This document shows, piece by piece, positions 49,646 through 56,686 of a DNA stretch of 56,686 nt; positions within the stretch are counted from its first letter, which is position 1; each line of letters begins with the position of its first letter. The notes beneath the pieces were generated by a model, which searched no databases, was not told the origin of the DNA, and was given only the letters and a program-made list of their open reading frames with translations. The position numbers were made by a program, and so were the translations under genes. Source of the DNA: RGIG2945 sp045540355 (GTDB lineage Bacteria; Bacillota; Clostridia; Oscillospirales; Acutalibacteraceae); contig JAZQHB010000027.1 in NCBI GenBank assembly GCA_045540355.1, positions 1 to 56,686 on the forward strand, given 5' to 3'.

Positions 49646-50929
49646 ATGGAAAATACGATAGGGTCAAGAGTAAAACGCGCTTGGAACGCTTTTCTCAATC
49701 GTGACCCTACACTTTATCACAGAGATTTAGGCGTTAGTTATTCATATAGACCTGATAGACCACGACTTACCAGAGGTAATGAACGGTCTATTGTTGCGTC
49801 GGTTGTAAACCGTATTGCTTTAGATGTTGCTGCGATTGATATTCAACACGTCGATTTAGACGAAAACAATAGATTCCTATCTGTTAGAAAGTCTAACCTT
49901 AATAATTGTTTGACTTTAGAAGCGAATATTGACCAGACAGCACGAGCATTTAAACAGGATGCGGCGATGTCGATGCTTGATGAAGGCTGTATAGCCATTG
50001 TTCCGGTTGACACACTTGGCGACCCAATAGTGAGCGAATCATATGAGATTTACACACTAAGAGTCGGAAGAATTGTACAGTGGTACCCGAAAGATATTCG
50101 AGTAGAACTGTATAACGAGAACAAGGGTTATAAAGAAGAAATCGTAGTGCCTAAATATATGACTGCTATAATCGAAAATCCGTTATATGCGGTTATGAAT
50201 GAGCCTAACTCCACACTTCAGAGGCTCATAAGAAAACTTAATCTATTAGATGTTATTGATGAACAAAGTGGTTCTGGAAAGTTAGATTTAATTATCCAGC
50301 TCCCTTATGTAATCAAGACACCTGCAAGACGTCAACAAGCCGAAGATAGGCGTAAGGATATAGAGGAACAGTTGTCCGGTTCTAAGTATGGTATCGCTTA
50401 TACCGATGGTACAGAGCGTATTACTCAGTTGAATCGTTCAGTAGACAACAATCTAATGAAACAGATTGAATACCTGACGAGTATGCTGTACAGCCAGTTA
50501 GGAATCACTCAGAGTATATTAGATGGCACTGCTGATGAGAAAACAATGCTTAATTACCACAACAGAACCATCGAACCTATTCTATCTGCACTTGTTGATG
50601 AGATGAAACGAAAGTTTCTATCTAAAACCGCTCGGTCACAACATCAGTCGATCGTGTTCTACAGAGACCCGTTTAAACTGGTTCCCGTTCTTGAGCTTGC
50701 TGAAATCGCTGACAAATTTACTCGTAACGAGATAATGTCAACAAATGAATTCAGACAAACGATTGGAATGAAACCGTCAGACGACCCGAGAGCAGATGAA
50801 CTTAGAAACAAAAATCTTAGTGAACCAGCCTCCAATAAAGTAGAACCGGTGAAAAACGAATCTTCGTCAGACGCGATTGAGACCGAAAAGAAATCTTTAA
50901 AGGAGGAAAATCAAAATGGAGAAATTTGA
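49646..50929 (+). CDS. Portal protein
   Basis: 427 residues. NERSIVASVVNRIALDVAAIDIQHV, LDEGCIAIVPVD, and the C-terminal MLYSQLGITQSILDGTADEKTMLNYHNRTIEPIL are typical of HK97/SPP1-type portal proteins (the SQLGI..IL block contacts the tunnel helix). AGGAGGTG ribosome site. Ends overlapping the protease-capsid gene by 14 bases. Confidence 0.92.
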   Translation: MENTIGSRVKRAWNAFLNRDPTLYHRDLGVSYSYRPDRPRLTRGNERSIVASVVNRIALDVAAIDIQHVDLDENNRFLSVRKSNLNNCLTLEANIDQTARAFKQDAAMSMLDEGCIAIVPVDTLGDPIVSESYEIYTLRVGRIVQWYPKDIRVELYNENKGYKEEIVVPKYMTAIIENPLYAVMNEPNSTLQRLIRKLNLLDVIDEQSGSGKLDLIIQLPYVIKTPARRQQAEDRRKDIEEQLSGSKYGIAYTDGTERITQLNRSVDNNLMKQIEYLTSMLYSQLGITQSILDGTADEKTMLNYHNRTIEPILSALVDEMKRKFLSKTARSQHQSIVFYRDPFKLVPVLELAEIADKFTRNEIMSTNEFRQTIGMKPSDDPRADELRNKNLSEPASNKVEPVKNESSSDAIETEKKSLKEENQNGEI

Positions 50930-52838
50930 CTTCAGTGGCTGGGCTACCATACATAATGTTAGATGCACTGACGGAAGAACAATTACCGAAGAAGCATTTA
51001 AACATTGTGACGGCAAAAAAGTTCCATTGGTCTGGAATCATCAGCATAACGACCCAACCAATGTATTAGGTCATGCATTTCTTGAGTACCACGATGAAGG
51101 TGTTAAAACCTTCGGTTTCTTCAATGATACGCTTAAGGGTCAAGAAACAAAGCTTGCTCTTGAACACGGCGATATTGTTGCTTTGTCCATTTACGCAAAT
51201 AATTTGCAGGAAATTGGACCAATCAATGCTCGCGATGTGATTCACGGTGATATCAAGGAAGTAAGTCTGGTTCTCGCTGGTGCAAATCCTAAAGCATTTA
51301 TTGATATGGTTATGAGCCATTCCGATGATTCAGATAGCGCCTCAGCAGTCATCTACACAGGCGAGCCTCTTTCTCTCTATCACTCAGACGACCATCCAAA
51401 CGATGACGACGATAAAGACAAAGAGAATAAAGGTGCAACAAATGACACACCTGCTGCTTCTAATGATGAACCTGAGGAAAAGCCCGAAGAAAAGAAACCA
51501 TCCGTTGAGGAGCCAACTTCTGAGCCTAAACCTGAAGAAAAGGGTGATGGCGAAAAGAAAGAAGACCCCGCAACAATCAGTCATTCCGATGACAACGACA
51601 AGCCCAAAGAGGGCGAAACTCTCGGTGATGTGCTCGCTACATTAAACGATAAGCAGAAAACGGCAGTTTATGGAATAATCGGCGGAGTTCTTCCGAATAA
51701 CGATAATGAGCCATCAAACGAGGATGAAACCAAAAATAATTTATCTCATAAGGAGGATAACACAATGAAAAACAATGTATTTGACCAGAACGGTGTTAAG
51801 AATACACAGTCTGGCGCTATTAGCCACTCTGATATGATGGCTGTAATTAACGATGCAAAGCGTTATGGTAGCATGAAAGAAAGTGCTCTTCAGCACGGCA
51901 TCACTGAAATCGAAACTTTGTTCCCGTTCGGTAAAGATGATGGAAGAAATGTAACTCCTACACCTATCTTTATTGACCGCGACACAGGTTGGGTAAAGAA
52001 GGTTATGGCTTCTGTTCACCATACACCTTATTCTCGTATCAAGTCACTCTTTGCTGATATCACAGCAGACGAGGCAAGAGCACTTGGTTATATGAAAGGT
52101 AATCTTAAGAAGGAAGAAGTATTCACCTTACTTAAGCGTACAACAGCTCCTACAACTGTTTATAAGAAGCAGAAGTTGGAAAGAGACGATGTAATCGATA
52201 TCGTGGATTTCGATGTAATCGCTTGGATTAAAGCTGAAATGAGAGGTAAACTCGACGAGGAATTGGCTCGTGCGTATCTGATTGGTGACGGTCGTCTTGG
52301 CGACAGCGATGATAAGATTAAAGAGGATTGCATTCGTCCTATCTGGACAGATGACGAGAAACTCTTCACAATCAACAGACTCGTTGAATCTGACGGAACT
52401 GAGGAAGGTCGTGCTAAAGCATTCATCAAGTCAGCAATCAAAGCTCGTAAGAACTACAAAGGTTCTGGTAGTCCTACTCTGTATACAACAGAAGATATGC
52501 TTACTGAAATGCTTCTTCTTACAGACAACAACGGTCGTGACCTTTACGAAGATGAAACCAAGCTTGCTAAGAAGCTTCGTGTAAAGGAAATCATCACTGT
52601 TCCTGTTATGGAAGGCGCTACTCGTGAATACGACGGCGGCAATCGTGCACTTCTCGGTATCATCGTAAATCTTAACGATTATAATGTTGGTGCTGATAAG
52701 GGCGGTGCTGTCAATATGTTCGACGACTTCGATATCGACTACAACGCTCAGAAGTATTTGATTGAAACTCGTTGTTCTGGTGCACTTATTAAGCCGTTCT
52801 CTGCTATCGTTCTTGAAGAAACAGTAGCTGCCGGCTAA
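50916..52838 (+). CDS. Fused prohead protease - linker - major capsid protein
   Basis: 640 residues. About 1-140: HK97-type serine prohead protease with VPLVWNHQHNDP (His) and EVSLVLAGANP (Ser). About 140-283: very acidic, Pro/Glu/Lys-rich scaffold-like linker. 284-640: major capsid with RVKEIITVPV, VDFDVIAWI and C-terminal SGALIKPFSAIVLEE. An in-frame ATG at 51765 (codon 284) has AAGGAGG nine bases upstream, so capsid protein can be made alone. GGAGG ribosome site for the full frame. Protease would cleave the linker during maturation. Confidence 0.9.
   Translation: MEKFDFSGWATIHNVRCTDGRTITEEAFKHCDGKKVPLVWNHQHNDPTNVLGHAFLEYHDEGVKTFGFFNDTLKGQETKLALEHGDIVALSIYANNLQEIGPINARDVIHGDIKEVSLVLAGANPKAFIDMVMSHSDDSDSASAVIYTGEPLSLYHSDDHPNDDDDKDKENKGATNDTPAASNDEPEEKPEEKKPSVEEPTSEPKPEEKGDGEKKEDPATISHSDDNDKPKEGETLGDVLATLNDKQKTAVYGIIGGVLPNNDNEPSNEDETKNNLSHKEDNTMKNNVFDQNGVKNTQSGAISHSDMMAVINDAKRYGSMKESALQHGITEIETLFPFGKDDGRNVTPTPIFIDRDTGWVKKVMASVHHTPYSRIKSLFADITADEARALGYMKGNLKKEEVFTLLKRTTAPTTVYKKQKLERDDVIDIVDFDVIAWIKAEMRGKLDEELARAYLIGDGRLGDSDDKIKEDCIRPIWTDDEKLFTINRLVESDGTEEGRAKAFIKSAIKARKNYKGSGSPTLYTTEDMLTEMLLLTDNNGRDLYEDETKLAKKLRVKEIITVPVMEGATREYDGGNRALLGIIVNLNDYNVGADKGGAVNMFDDFDIDYNAQKYLIETRCSGALIKPFSAIVLEETVAAG
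51765..52838 (+). CDS. Major capsid protein, internal in-frame start
   Basis: 357 residues from ATG 51765, same frame as the full fusion. ATAAGGAGGATAACACA precedes it, as strong as any start site in the window. Gives capsid protein in excess over protease. This entry marks the alternative product, not a separate locus. Confidence 0.65.
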   Translation: MKNNVFDQNGVKNTQSGAISHSDMMAVINDAKRYGSMKESALQHGITEIETLFPFGKDDGRNVTPTPIFIDRDTGWVKKVMASVHHTPYSRIKSLFADITADEARALGYMKGNLKKEEVFTLLKRTTAPTTVYKKQKLERDDVIDIVDFDVIAWIKAEMRGKLDEELARAYLIGDGRLGDSDDKIKEDCIRPIWTDDEKLFTINRLVESDGTEEGRAKAFIKSAIKARKNYKGSGSPTLYTTEDMLTEMLLLTDNNGRDLYEDETKLAKKLRVKEIITVPVMEGATREYDGGNRALLGIIVNLNDYNVGADKGGAVNMFDDFDIDYNAQKYLIETRCSGALIKPFSAIVLEETVAAG

Positions 52839-52858
52839 TATAGAGGAGAAAATTCAAA

Positions 52859-53185
52859 ATGGCAAAATGGCACGGAAAAATCGGCTACGCTAAGATGATA
52901 GAAACATCTTCGGGGGTTTTTGAAGAAAAAATCATTACATATGAATACCGTGGTGATTTAAATCGAAACACCCGGCGACTCCAAGGCTCTAACGAACTCA
53001 ATGATAATATCGTAGTTGCAAATGAGATTAGCATCGTAGCCGACCCATTTGCCAGAGATAATTTTCACGACATACGATATGTTGAGTTTATGGGTACAAA
53101 CTGGAAAGTTTCTAATGTCGAAGTTCAGTATCCGAGACTTATATTAACATTGGGAGGTAAATACAATGAGCGAAAATCAACTTGA
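52859..53185 (+). CDS. Head-tail connection protein (putative)
   Basis: 108 residues. WHGKIGYAKMIETSSGVFEEKIITYEYRGDLNRNTRRLQGSNELNDNIVVANEISIVADPFA..YVEFMGTNWKVSNVEVQYPRLILTLGG is the head-cluster protein (gp10/DUF7253-like) found between capsid and tail genes in related phages. GAGGAGAA ribosome site. Overlaps the next gene by 20 bases. Confidence 0.65.
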   Translation: MAKWHGKIGYAKMIETSSGVFEEKIITYEYRGDLNRNTRRLQGSNELNDNIVVANEISIVADPFARDNFHDIRYVEFMGTNWKVSNVEVQYPRLILTLGGKYNERKST

Positions 53186-53489
53186 AAAAAGTAGACTCGA
53201 ATTACACGAGATTTTGTGCGATTGTCTTGGTAGTCGAGAAGCTTATTTTCAGCCTCCAACAAATGTCGAAATGACATACCCAGCAATAGTGTATTCGAGA
53301 GATAATATCGGAAACACTTTCGCAGATAACAAAGTTTATTTGCAATCGCACGCATACAAAGTCATCGTGATGGATAAAAGTCCAAACAGTAAAATCGTTG
53401 CAAGAGTTTCACTGCTTCCGCATTGTAGATTCGTTCAACATTACAAACTGGACAACCTCAATCACGATGTTTTTATTATTAATCATTAA
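53166..53489 (+). CDS. Tail completion/terminator-like protein (putative)
   Basis: 107 residues. The pattern FQPPTNVEMTYPAIVYSRDNIGNTFADNKVYLQSHAYKVIVMDK and the C-terminal HYKLDNLNHDVFIINH fits small phage tail completion proteins that precede the tail tube gene. GGAGGTAAATAC ribosome site. Confidence 0.65.
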   Translation: MSENQLEKSRLELHEILCDCLGSREAYFQPPTNVEMTYPAIVYSRDNIGNTFADNKVYLQSHAYKVIVMDKSPNSKIVARVSLLPHCRFVQHYKLDNLNHDVFIINH

Positions 53490-53503
53490 AGGAGGATACC
53501 TAA

Positions 53504-54169
53504 ATGAAAATCACTTGGGATAATGTCGGCGAGCGTTTCTTTGAAGCCGGCGTAGAAAAAGGCGTACTTTATCCTTTTACAGACAATCAGTATAAGGGTG
53601 GTGTGCCGTGGAACGGTCTTACTGCTGTTACAGAAAGTCCTTCCGGTGCAGAGCCTACAGCTTTGTGGGCAGACGATATCAAGTATCTCAACTTGATGTC
53701 AAATGAAGATTATAACGCTACTATTGAGGCGTACACATATCCTAAACAGTTTGAGGAATGTGACGGCTCTAAGGAAATTGCACCCGGCGTTGTAATCGGT
53801 CAGCAGAAGCGTAAAACATTTGGCTTCTCTTATGTTACTAAAGTTGGTAATGATGTTGATGGCGTTGACCACGGTTATAAGCTTCATCTCGTTTATGGAT
53901 GTCTTGCTTCTCCATCAGAGAAAGGTCATTCTTCAGTAAACGAATCACCTGAAGCTATGACTTTATCTTGGTCTGTTTCGACAACACCTGTAACCGTTCC
54001 GGGATTCAAACCCACAGCAACAGTTACAATCAACAGCACAACTGTTAATGCTGACGAGCTTGCAGCTCTTGAAGCAATTCTTTATGGTTCAGAAGAAGCA
54101 GAACCTCGTTTACCGCTTCCTGAAGAACTCATCACAATCTTTAAGTCCAGCGCAGTAGCACAGGGCTAA
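53504..54169 (+). CDS. Major tail (tube) protein
   Basis: 221 residues. ITWDNVGERFFEAGVEKGVLYP, WNGLTAVTESPSGAEPTALWADDIKYLNL and AYTYPKQFEECDGSKEIAPGV are characteristic of siphophage tail tube proteins, which polymerise around the tape measure. AAAGGAGG ribosome site. A terminator lies downstream. Confidence 0.9.
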   Translation: MKITWDNVGERFFEAGVEKGVLYPFTDNQYKGGVPWNGLTAVTESPSGAEPTALWADDIKYLNLMSNEDYNATIEAYTYPKQFEECDGSKEIAPGVVIGQQKRKTFGFSYVTKVGNDVDGVDHGYKLHLVYGCLASPSEKGHSSVNESPEAMTLSWSVSTTPVTVPGFKPTATVTINSTTVNADELAALEAILYGSEEAEPRLPLPEELITIFKSSAVAQG

Positions 54170-54185
54170 TAATATTTTAAATAGG

Positions 54186-54230
54186 ACGGGGATGTATTCA
54201 GGTAATGCTGGCATCTCCGTTTATATTTTT
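54186..54230 (+). terminator. Terminator after the tail tube gene
   Basis: ACGGGGATG (54186-54194) pairs with CATCTCCGT (54212-54220), one G-T pair, followed by TTATATTTTT. Partial termination would favour tail tube over chaperone mRNA. Confidence 0.78.
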
Positions 54231-54255
54231 CAATTTTGAAAGGAGAAAATTAAAA

Positions 54256-54666
54256 ATGCGTAAAGAAACAATCACTTACCCTGATTATAACGGTAATGAA
54301 AGAACAGAGGATTTCTATTTTAATCTCTCTAAACAAGAGGTTTATGAAATGGAAATGACAACAAATGGCGGTCTTGTTGAAATGGTACAGCAAATCGTAA
54401 AGGCGAAAAATGTACCGGCTATTGCTGATATTTTCAAGAGCTTTATCTTGAAAGCATACGGCGAAAAGAGTCCGGATGGTAAATACTTTAATAAAATCGA
54501 CGAAAAGACAGGTAGACCATTATCTGAGAGATTTGCACAGACAGAAGCATTCTCGATTCTGTATATGTCGCTTGCTCAGGATGATAAAAAGGCTGCCGAC
54601 TTCTTCAATGATGTTATTCCAAAACCGGATAAGCAGGCACCAGCTCCGCATCCCGCCACAAATTAA
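54256..54666 (+). CDS. Tail assembly chaperone, first protein
   Basis: 136 residues from ATG 54256 (AAAGGAGAAAATT upstream). FYFNLSKQEVYEMEMTTNGGLVEMVQQIVKA and IADIFKSFILKAYGEKSPDGKYFNKIDE...AFSILYMSLAQD have the gpG-type pattern. It guides tube assembly on the tape measure. No slippery-heptamer link to the next ORF was found; the next gene has its own GGAGG. Confidence 0.8.
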   Translation: MRKETITYPDYNGNERTEDFYFNLSKQEVYEMEMTTNGGLVEMVQQIVKAKNVPAIADIFKSFILKAYGEKSPDGKYFNKIDEKTGRPLSERFAQTEAFSILYMSLAQDDKKAADFFNDVIPKPDKQAPAPHPATN

Positions 54667-54692
54667 GATGAAAATAATTGGAGGAATAAGAA

Positions 54693-55241
54693 ATGCTTCG
54701 CTTGACAATACCAGCTCAAGAATTTTGGGATGAGAAAAATGAAATGTTCATCAAAACAAAAGAGCAGGTTTTAACATTAGAACATTCTCTTGTCTCTCTT
54801 TCCAAATGGGAATCAAAGTGGTGTAAACCTTTTATTACAAAAGGTGTGAAGACCACAGAAGAAACCATTGACTATATAAAATGTATGACCCTAACCCAAA
54901 ATGTTAATCCGATGATTTACTCATTAATAACGGATGAACACATTGAAAAGGTAAATAAGTATGTTGATGCTCCTATGACTGCAACTTGGTTTAGCGATGA
55001 CGACGAACCAAAAGGAAAAGGTAATAGTGAGCAAGTTACGAGTGAACTTATCTATTATTGGATGATTGCATTTGGAATACCTTCCGAATATCAGAAATGG
55101 CATTTAAATCGATTACTTACTCTTATTAAAGTTTGTAATGCGAAGCAAAAGCCACGCAAAAAGAAGTCTATGAAAGAGATTATGAGTCGTAATCGAATGA
55201 TAAATGAAGCTCGTAAGAAGAAGTACAACACTACTGGATAA
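54693..55241 (+). CDS. Tail assembly chaperone, second protein (putative)
   Basis: 182 residues. QVLTLEHSLVSLSKWESKWCKPFI and the basic C-terminus (KQKPRKKKSMKEIMSRNRMINEARKKKYN) are like the second chaperone-type protein between gpG-like and tape measure genes. GGAGGAATAAG ribosome site. Confidence 0.7.
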   Translation: MLRLTIPAQEFWDEKNEMFIKTKEQVLTLEHSLVSLSKWESKWCKPFITKGVKTTEETIDYIKCMTLTQNVNPMIYSLITDEHIEKVNKYVDAPMTATWFSDDDEPKGKGNSEQVTSELIYYWMIAFGIPSEYQKWHLNRLLTLIKVCNAKQKPRKKKSMKEIMSRNRMINEARKKKYNTTG

Positions 55242-55252
55242 GGAGTATCTAT

Positions 55253-55630
55253 ATGATTAGTTTCAGACAAAAGGGCGACTTTTCTAAAATCACTCGGTTC
55301 TTAGAAAAAGCTAAAGAGGCTGTTCGCCTCGGAGACCTCGACAAATATGGTCGAGAAGGTGTAGCCGCCCTTGCGTCTGCGACACCAGTAGACTCCGGAC
55401 AAACAGCAAACTCGTGGTATTACGAGATAGAAAACAGAAGCGGTTCGGCAACGATTTCGTTTCACAATTCAAATATTCAAAATGGAGTTCCCATTGCCAT
55501 CATATTACAGTATGGTCACGGTACGGGAACAGGCGGCTGGGTTCAGGGTCGAGATTATATCAATCCTGCAATTCAGCCTATTTTTGACAAAATTGTAAAA
55601 GAAGCATGGAAGGAGGTTACTAAGCTATGA
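55253..55630 (+). CDS. HK97 gp10-like structural protein
   Basis: 125 residues. LASATPVDSGQTANSWYYEIEN..ATISFHNSNIQNGVPIAIILQYGHGTGTGGWVQGRDYINPAI fits HK97-gp10-like proteins (xxTPVdtG...W....; l..G.....Gg.v....f..pa). Usually encoded before the tail tube gene; here it follows the chaperones. ATGA overlap with the tape measure start. Confidence 0.75.
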   Translation: MISFRQKGDFSKITRFLEKAKEAVRLGDLDKYGREGVAALASATPVDSGQTANSWYYEIENRSGSATISFHNSNIQNGVPIAIILQYGHGTGTGGWVQGRDYINPAIQPIFDKIVKEAWKEVTKL

Positions 55631-56686
55631 GTGCAGAAGTTGAATCGAAAGTTCTTGAGATGCGGTTTGACAATAAACAGTTTGAAGCAAATGTTCAAAC
55701 CAGTTTAAATACAATCGAGAAACTCAAACGGAGTTTAAATCTTACCGGAGCGACAAAAGGTTTAGAGAATGTTGCCTCTGCTGCTAAGAATTGTAATATG
55801 TCTGGTATGAGTACGGCTGTAGAAACTATTCAGGCAAAATTCTCGGGACTTGAAGTTATGGCAGTAACCGCTTTAGCTAATATTACAAACTCAGCAGTAA
55901 ATGCTGGAAAAAGAATGGTGTCGGCTTTAACCCTTGACCCTATAAAAACGGGTTTTAATGAATACGAAACCAAAATAAATTCTATTCAGACAATTATGTC
56001 GAATACTGCGAGTAAAGGAACTTCTATGGAAGATGTTACTCGTGTTATTGGTGAGTTAAATACATATGCCGACAAAACGATTTATAACTTTGCTGAAATG
56101 ACAAGAAATATTGGTACATTTACGGCTGCGGGTGTAGGATTGGAAGAATCCGCGGCGGCAATTCAAGGTATAGCAAACTTGGCAGCCGCTTCCGGTTCAA
56201 GCTCACAGCAAGCTTCTACCGCGATGTATCAGTTATCACAGGCATTGGCGGCAGGTACAGTTAAACTTATGGACTGGAACTCGGTAGTTAATGCCGGTAT
56301 GGGTGGTGAAAAGTTCCAAGAAGCGTTGAAAGCCACCGCCAGAGACCATGGTATAGCTGTCGATGATATGATTAAGAAGAATGGTTCGTTTAGAGAATCT
56401 TTACAAGAAGGTTGGATAACAGCCGACATTCTTAACGAAACTTTAAATAAATTTACCGTTGACGGTGCAAAGAAATACGCTCAAAGTATGATTGAATCCG
56501 GAAAATGGACACAGGAACAAGCCGATGCTCTTGTTAAAGAAGCTCAGGCTATGGAAGACGCGGCAACAAAAGTTAAAACCTTTACCCAGTTATGGGACAC
56601 ATTAAAAGAATCAGCTCAATCCGGATGGTCACAAACTTGGGAAATCATTGTTGGTGACTTTGAAGAAGCAAAAGAAATGTTCTCAA
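55627..56686 (+). CDS. Tape measure protein, N-terminal part (continues at base 6)
   Basis: First 308 residues before the circular joint, then the same frame as the 6-5045 entry. AAGGAGG lies ten bases upstream of ATG 55627. FDNKQFEANVQTSLNTIEKLKRSL and the tape-measure domain GTFTAAGVGLEESAAAIQGIANLAAASGSSSQQASTAM..QLSQAL identify it. Incomplete here because the window ends. Confidence 0.93.
   Translation, partial: MSAEVESKVLEMRFDNKQFEANVQTSLNTIEKLKRSLNLTGATKGLENVASAAKNCNMSGMSTAVETIQAKFSGLEVMAVTALANITNSAVNAGKRMVSALTLDPIKTGFNEYETKINSIQTIMSNTASKGTSMEDVTRVIGELNTYADKTIYNFAEMTRNIGTFTAAGVGLEESAAAIQGIANLAAASGSSSQQASTAMYQLSQALAAGTVKLMDWNSVVNAGMGGEKFQEALKATARDHGIAVDDMIKKNGSFRESLQEGWITADILNETLNKFTVDGAKKYAQSMIESGKWTQEQADALVKEAQAMEDAATKVKTFTQLWDTLKESAQSGWSQTWEIIVGDFEEAKEMFS
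56546..56686 (+). repeat. 141-bp terminal repeat of the window start (assembly overlap)
   Basis: Identical to bases 1-141. An overlap of exactly 141 bases is what a k-mer assembler leaves at the joint of a circular contig. It lies inside the tape measure gene, so it is not a biological end repeat. Confidence 0.9.

Noticed and set aside
54640..54700. Programmed frameshift linking the tail chaperones
   Set aside because: A 26-base gap, no slippery heptamer seen, and the second gene has its own GGAGG and ATG.

Overview
The window is one complete circular phage genome, linearised inside the tape measure gene. Bases 1-141 recur exactly at 56546-56686, so the circle is 56,545 bp and the repeat is an assembly overlap. 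It is a temperate siphophage (HK97-type head, long non-contractile tail). The host is inferred to be a low-GC Gram-positive, probably a gut Clostridia member: AGGAGG-type ribosome sites throughout, sigma-A-like promoters, a lipobox, Dit/Tal-type tail genes, an LL-H-type holin, and an endolysin with three SLH domains. TGA, TAA and TAG are all used as stops.

Layout. Almost everything reads on the + strand. The packaging, head and tail block starts at a GC-rich candidate cos site (about 45.65-45.73 kb). It continues with small terminase, HNH, TerL, portal, a fused protease-capsid gene, tail tube, chaperones and the tape measure, and crosses the junction into Dit, Tal, fibre genes, a diversity-generating retroelement (DGR) and the lysis cassette (12.6-14.8 kb). 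The integrase (15.0-16.3 kb) is the only clear minus-strand gene. A long early/middle region (16.4-39.9 kb) holds DNA-binding proteins, many small single-pass membrane proteins, three DUF6353-like paralogs, a very large helicase-primase-polymerase fusion, an OB-like protein, a methylase-like protein and an SF2 helicase. Around 40.0-40.4 kb lies an iteron-like non-coding region, flanked by single-gene units with their own sigma-A promoters. The next block (41.6-45.2 kb) holds two nucleases and an 897-residue protein with the double-psi beta-barrel signature of multisubunit/RdRP-like RNA polymerases.

Main points. (1) The DGR has an RT, an Avd-like protein, an 86-bp template and two variable regions. 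One is in the tail-tip protein beside the RT; the other is in a DUF6273-like gene about 10 kb away in the early operon. Both carry almost only template-adenine substitutions and both are followed by a 6-bp-stem hairpin with a CTTG(T/C) loop. The remote copy has a CG-dinucleotide expansion that shifts its last codons out of frame. (2) A DFDGD-containing putative RNA polymerase with HTH domains at both ends carries an N-terminal tag resembling one on a head-cluster protein. (3) A 30-bp promoter-like element occurs seven times in front of early/middle genes and is not a normal sigma-A promoter; whether the putative polymerase reads it is a testable hypothesis. (4) No classical CI-type repressor is visible; instead a 27-bp palindrome covers the -35 of the integrase promoter, and its half-site recurs at the other end of the integrase gene.
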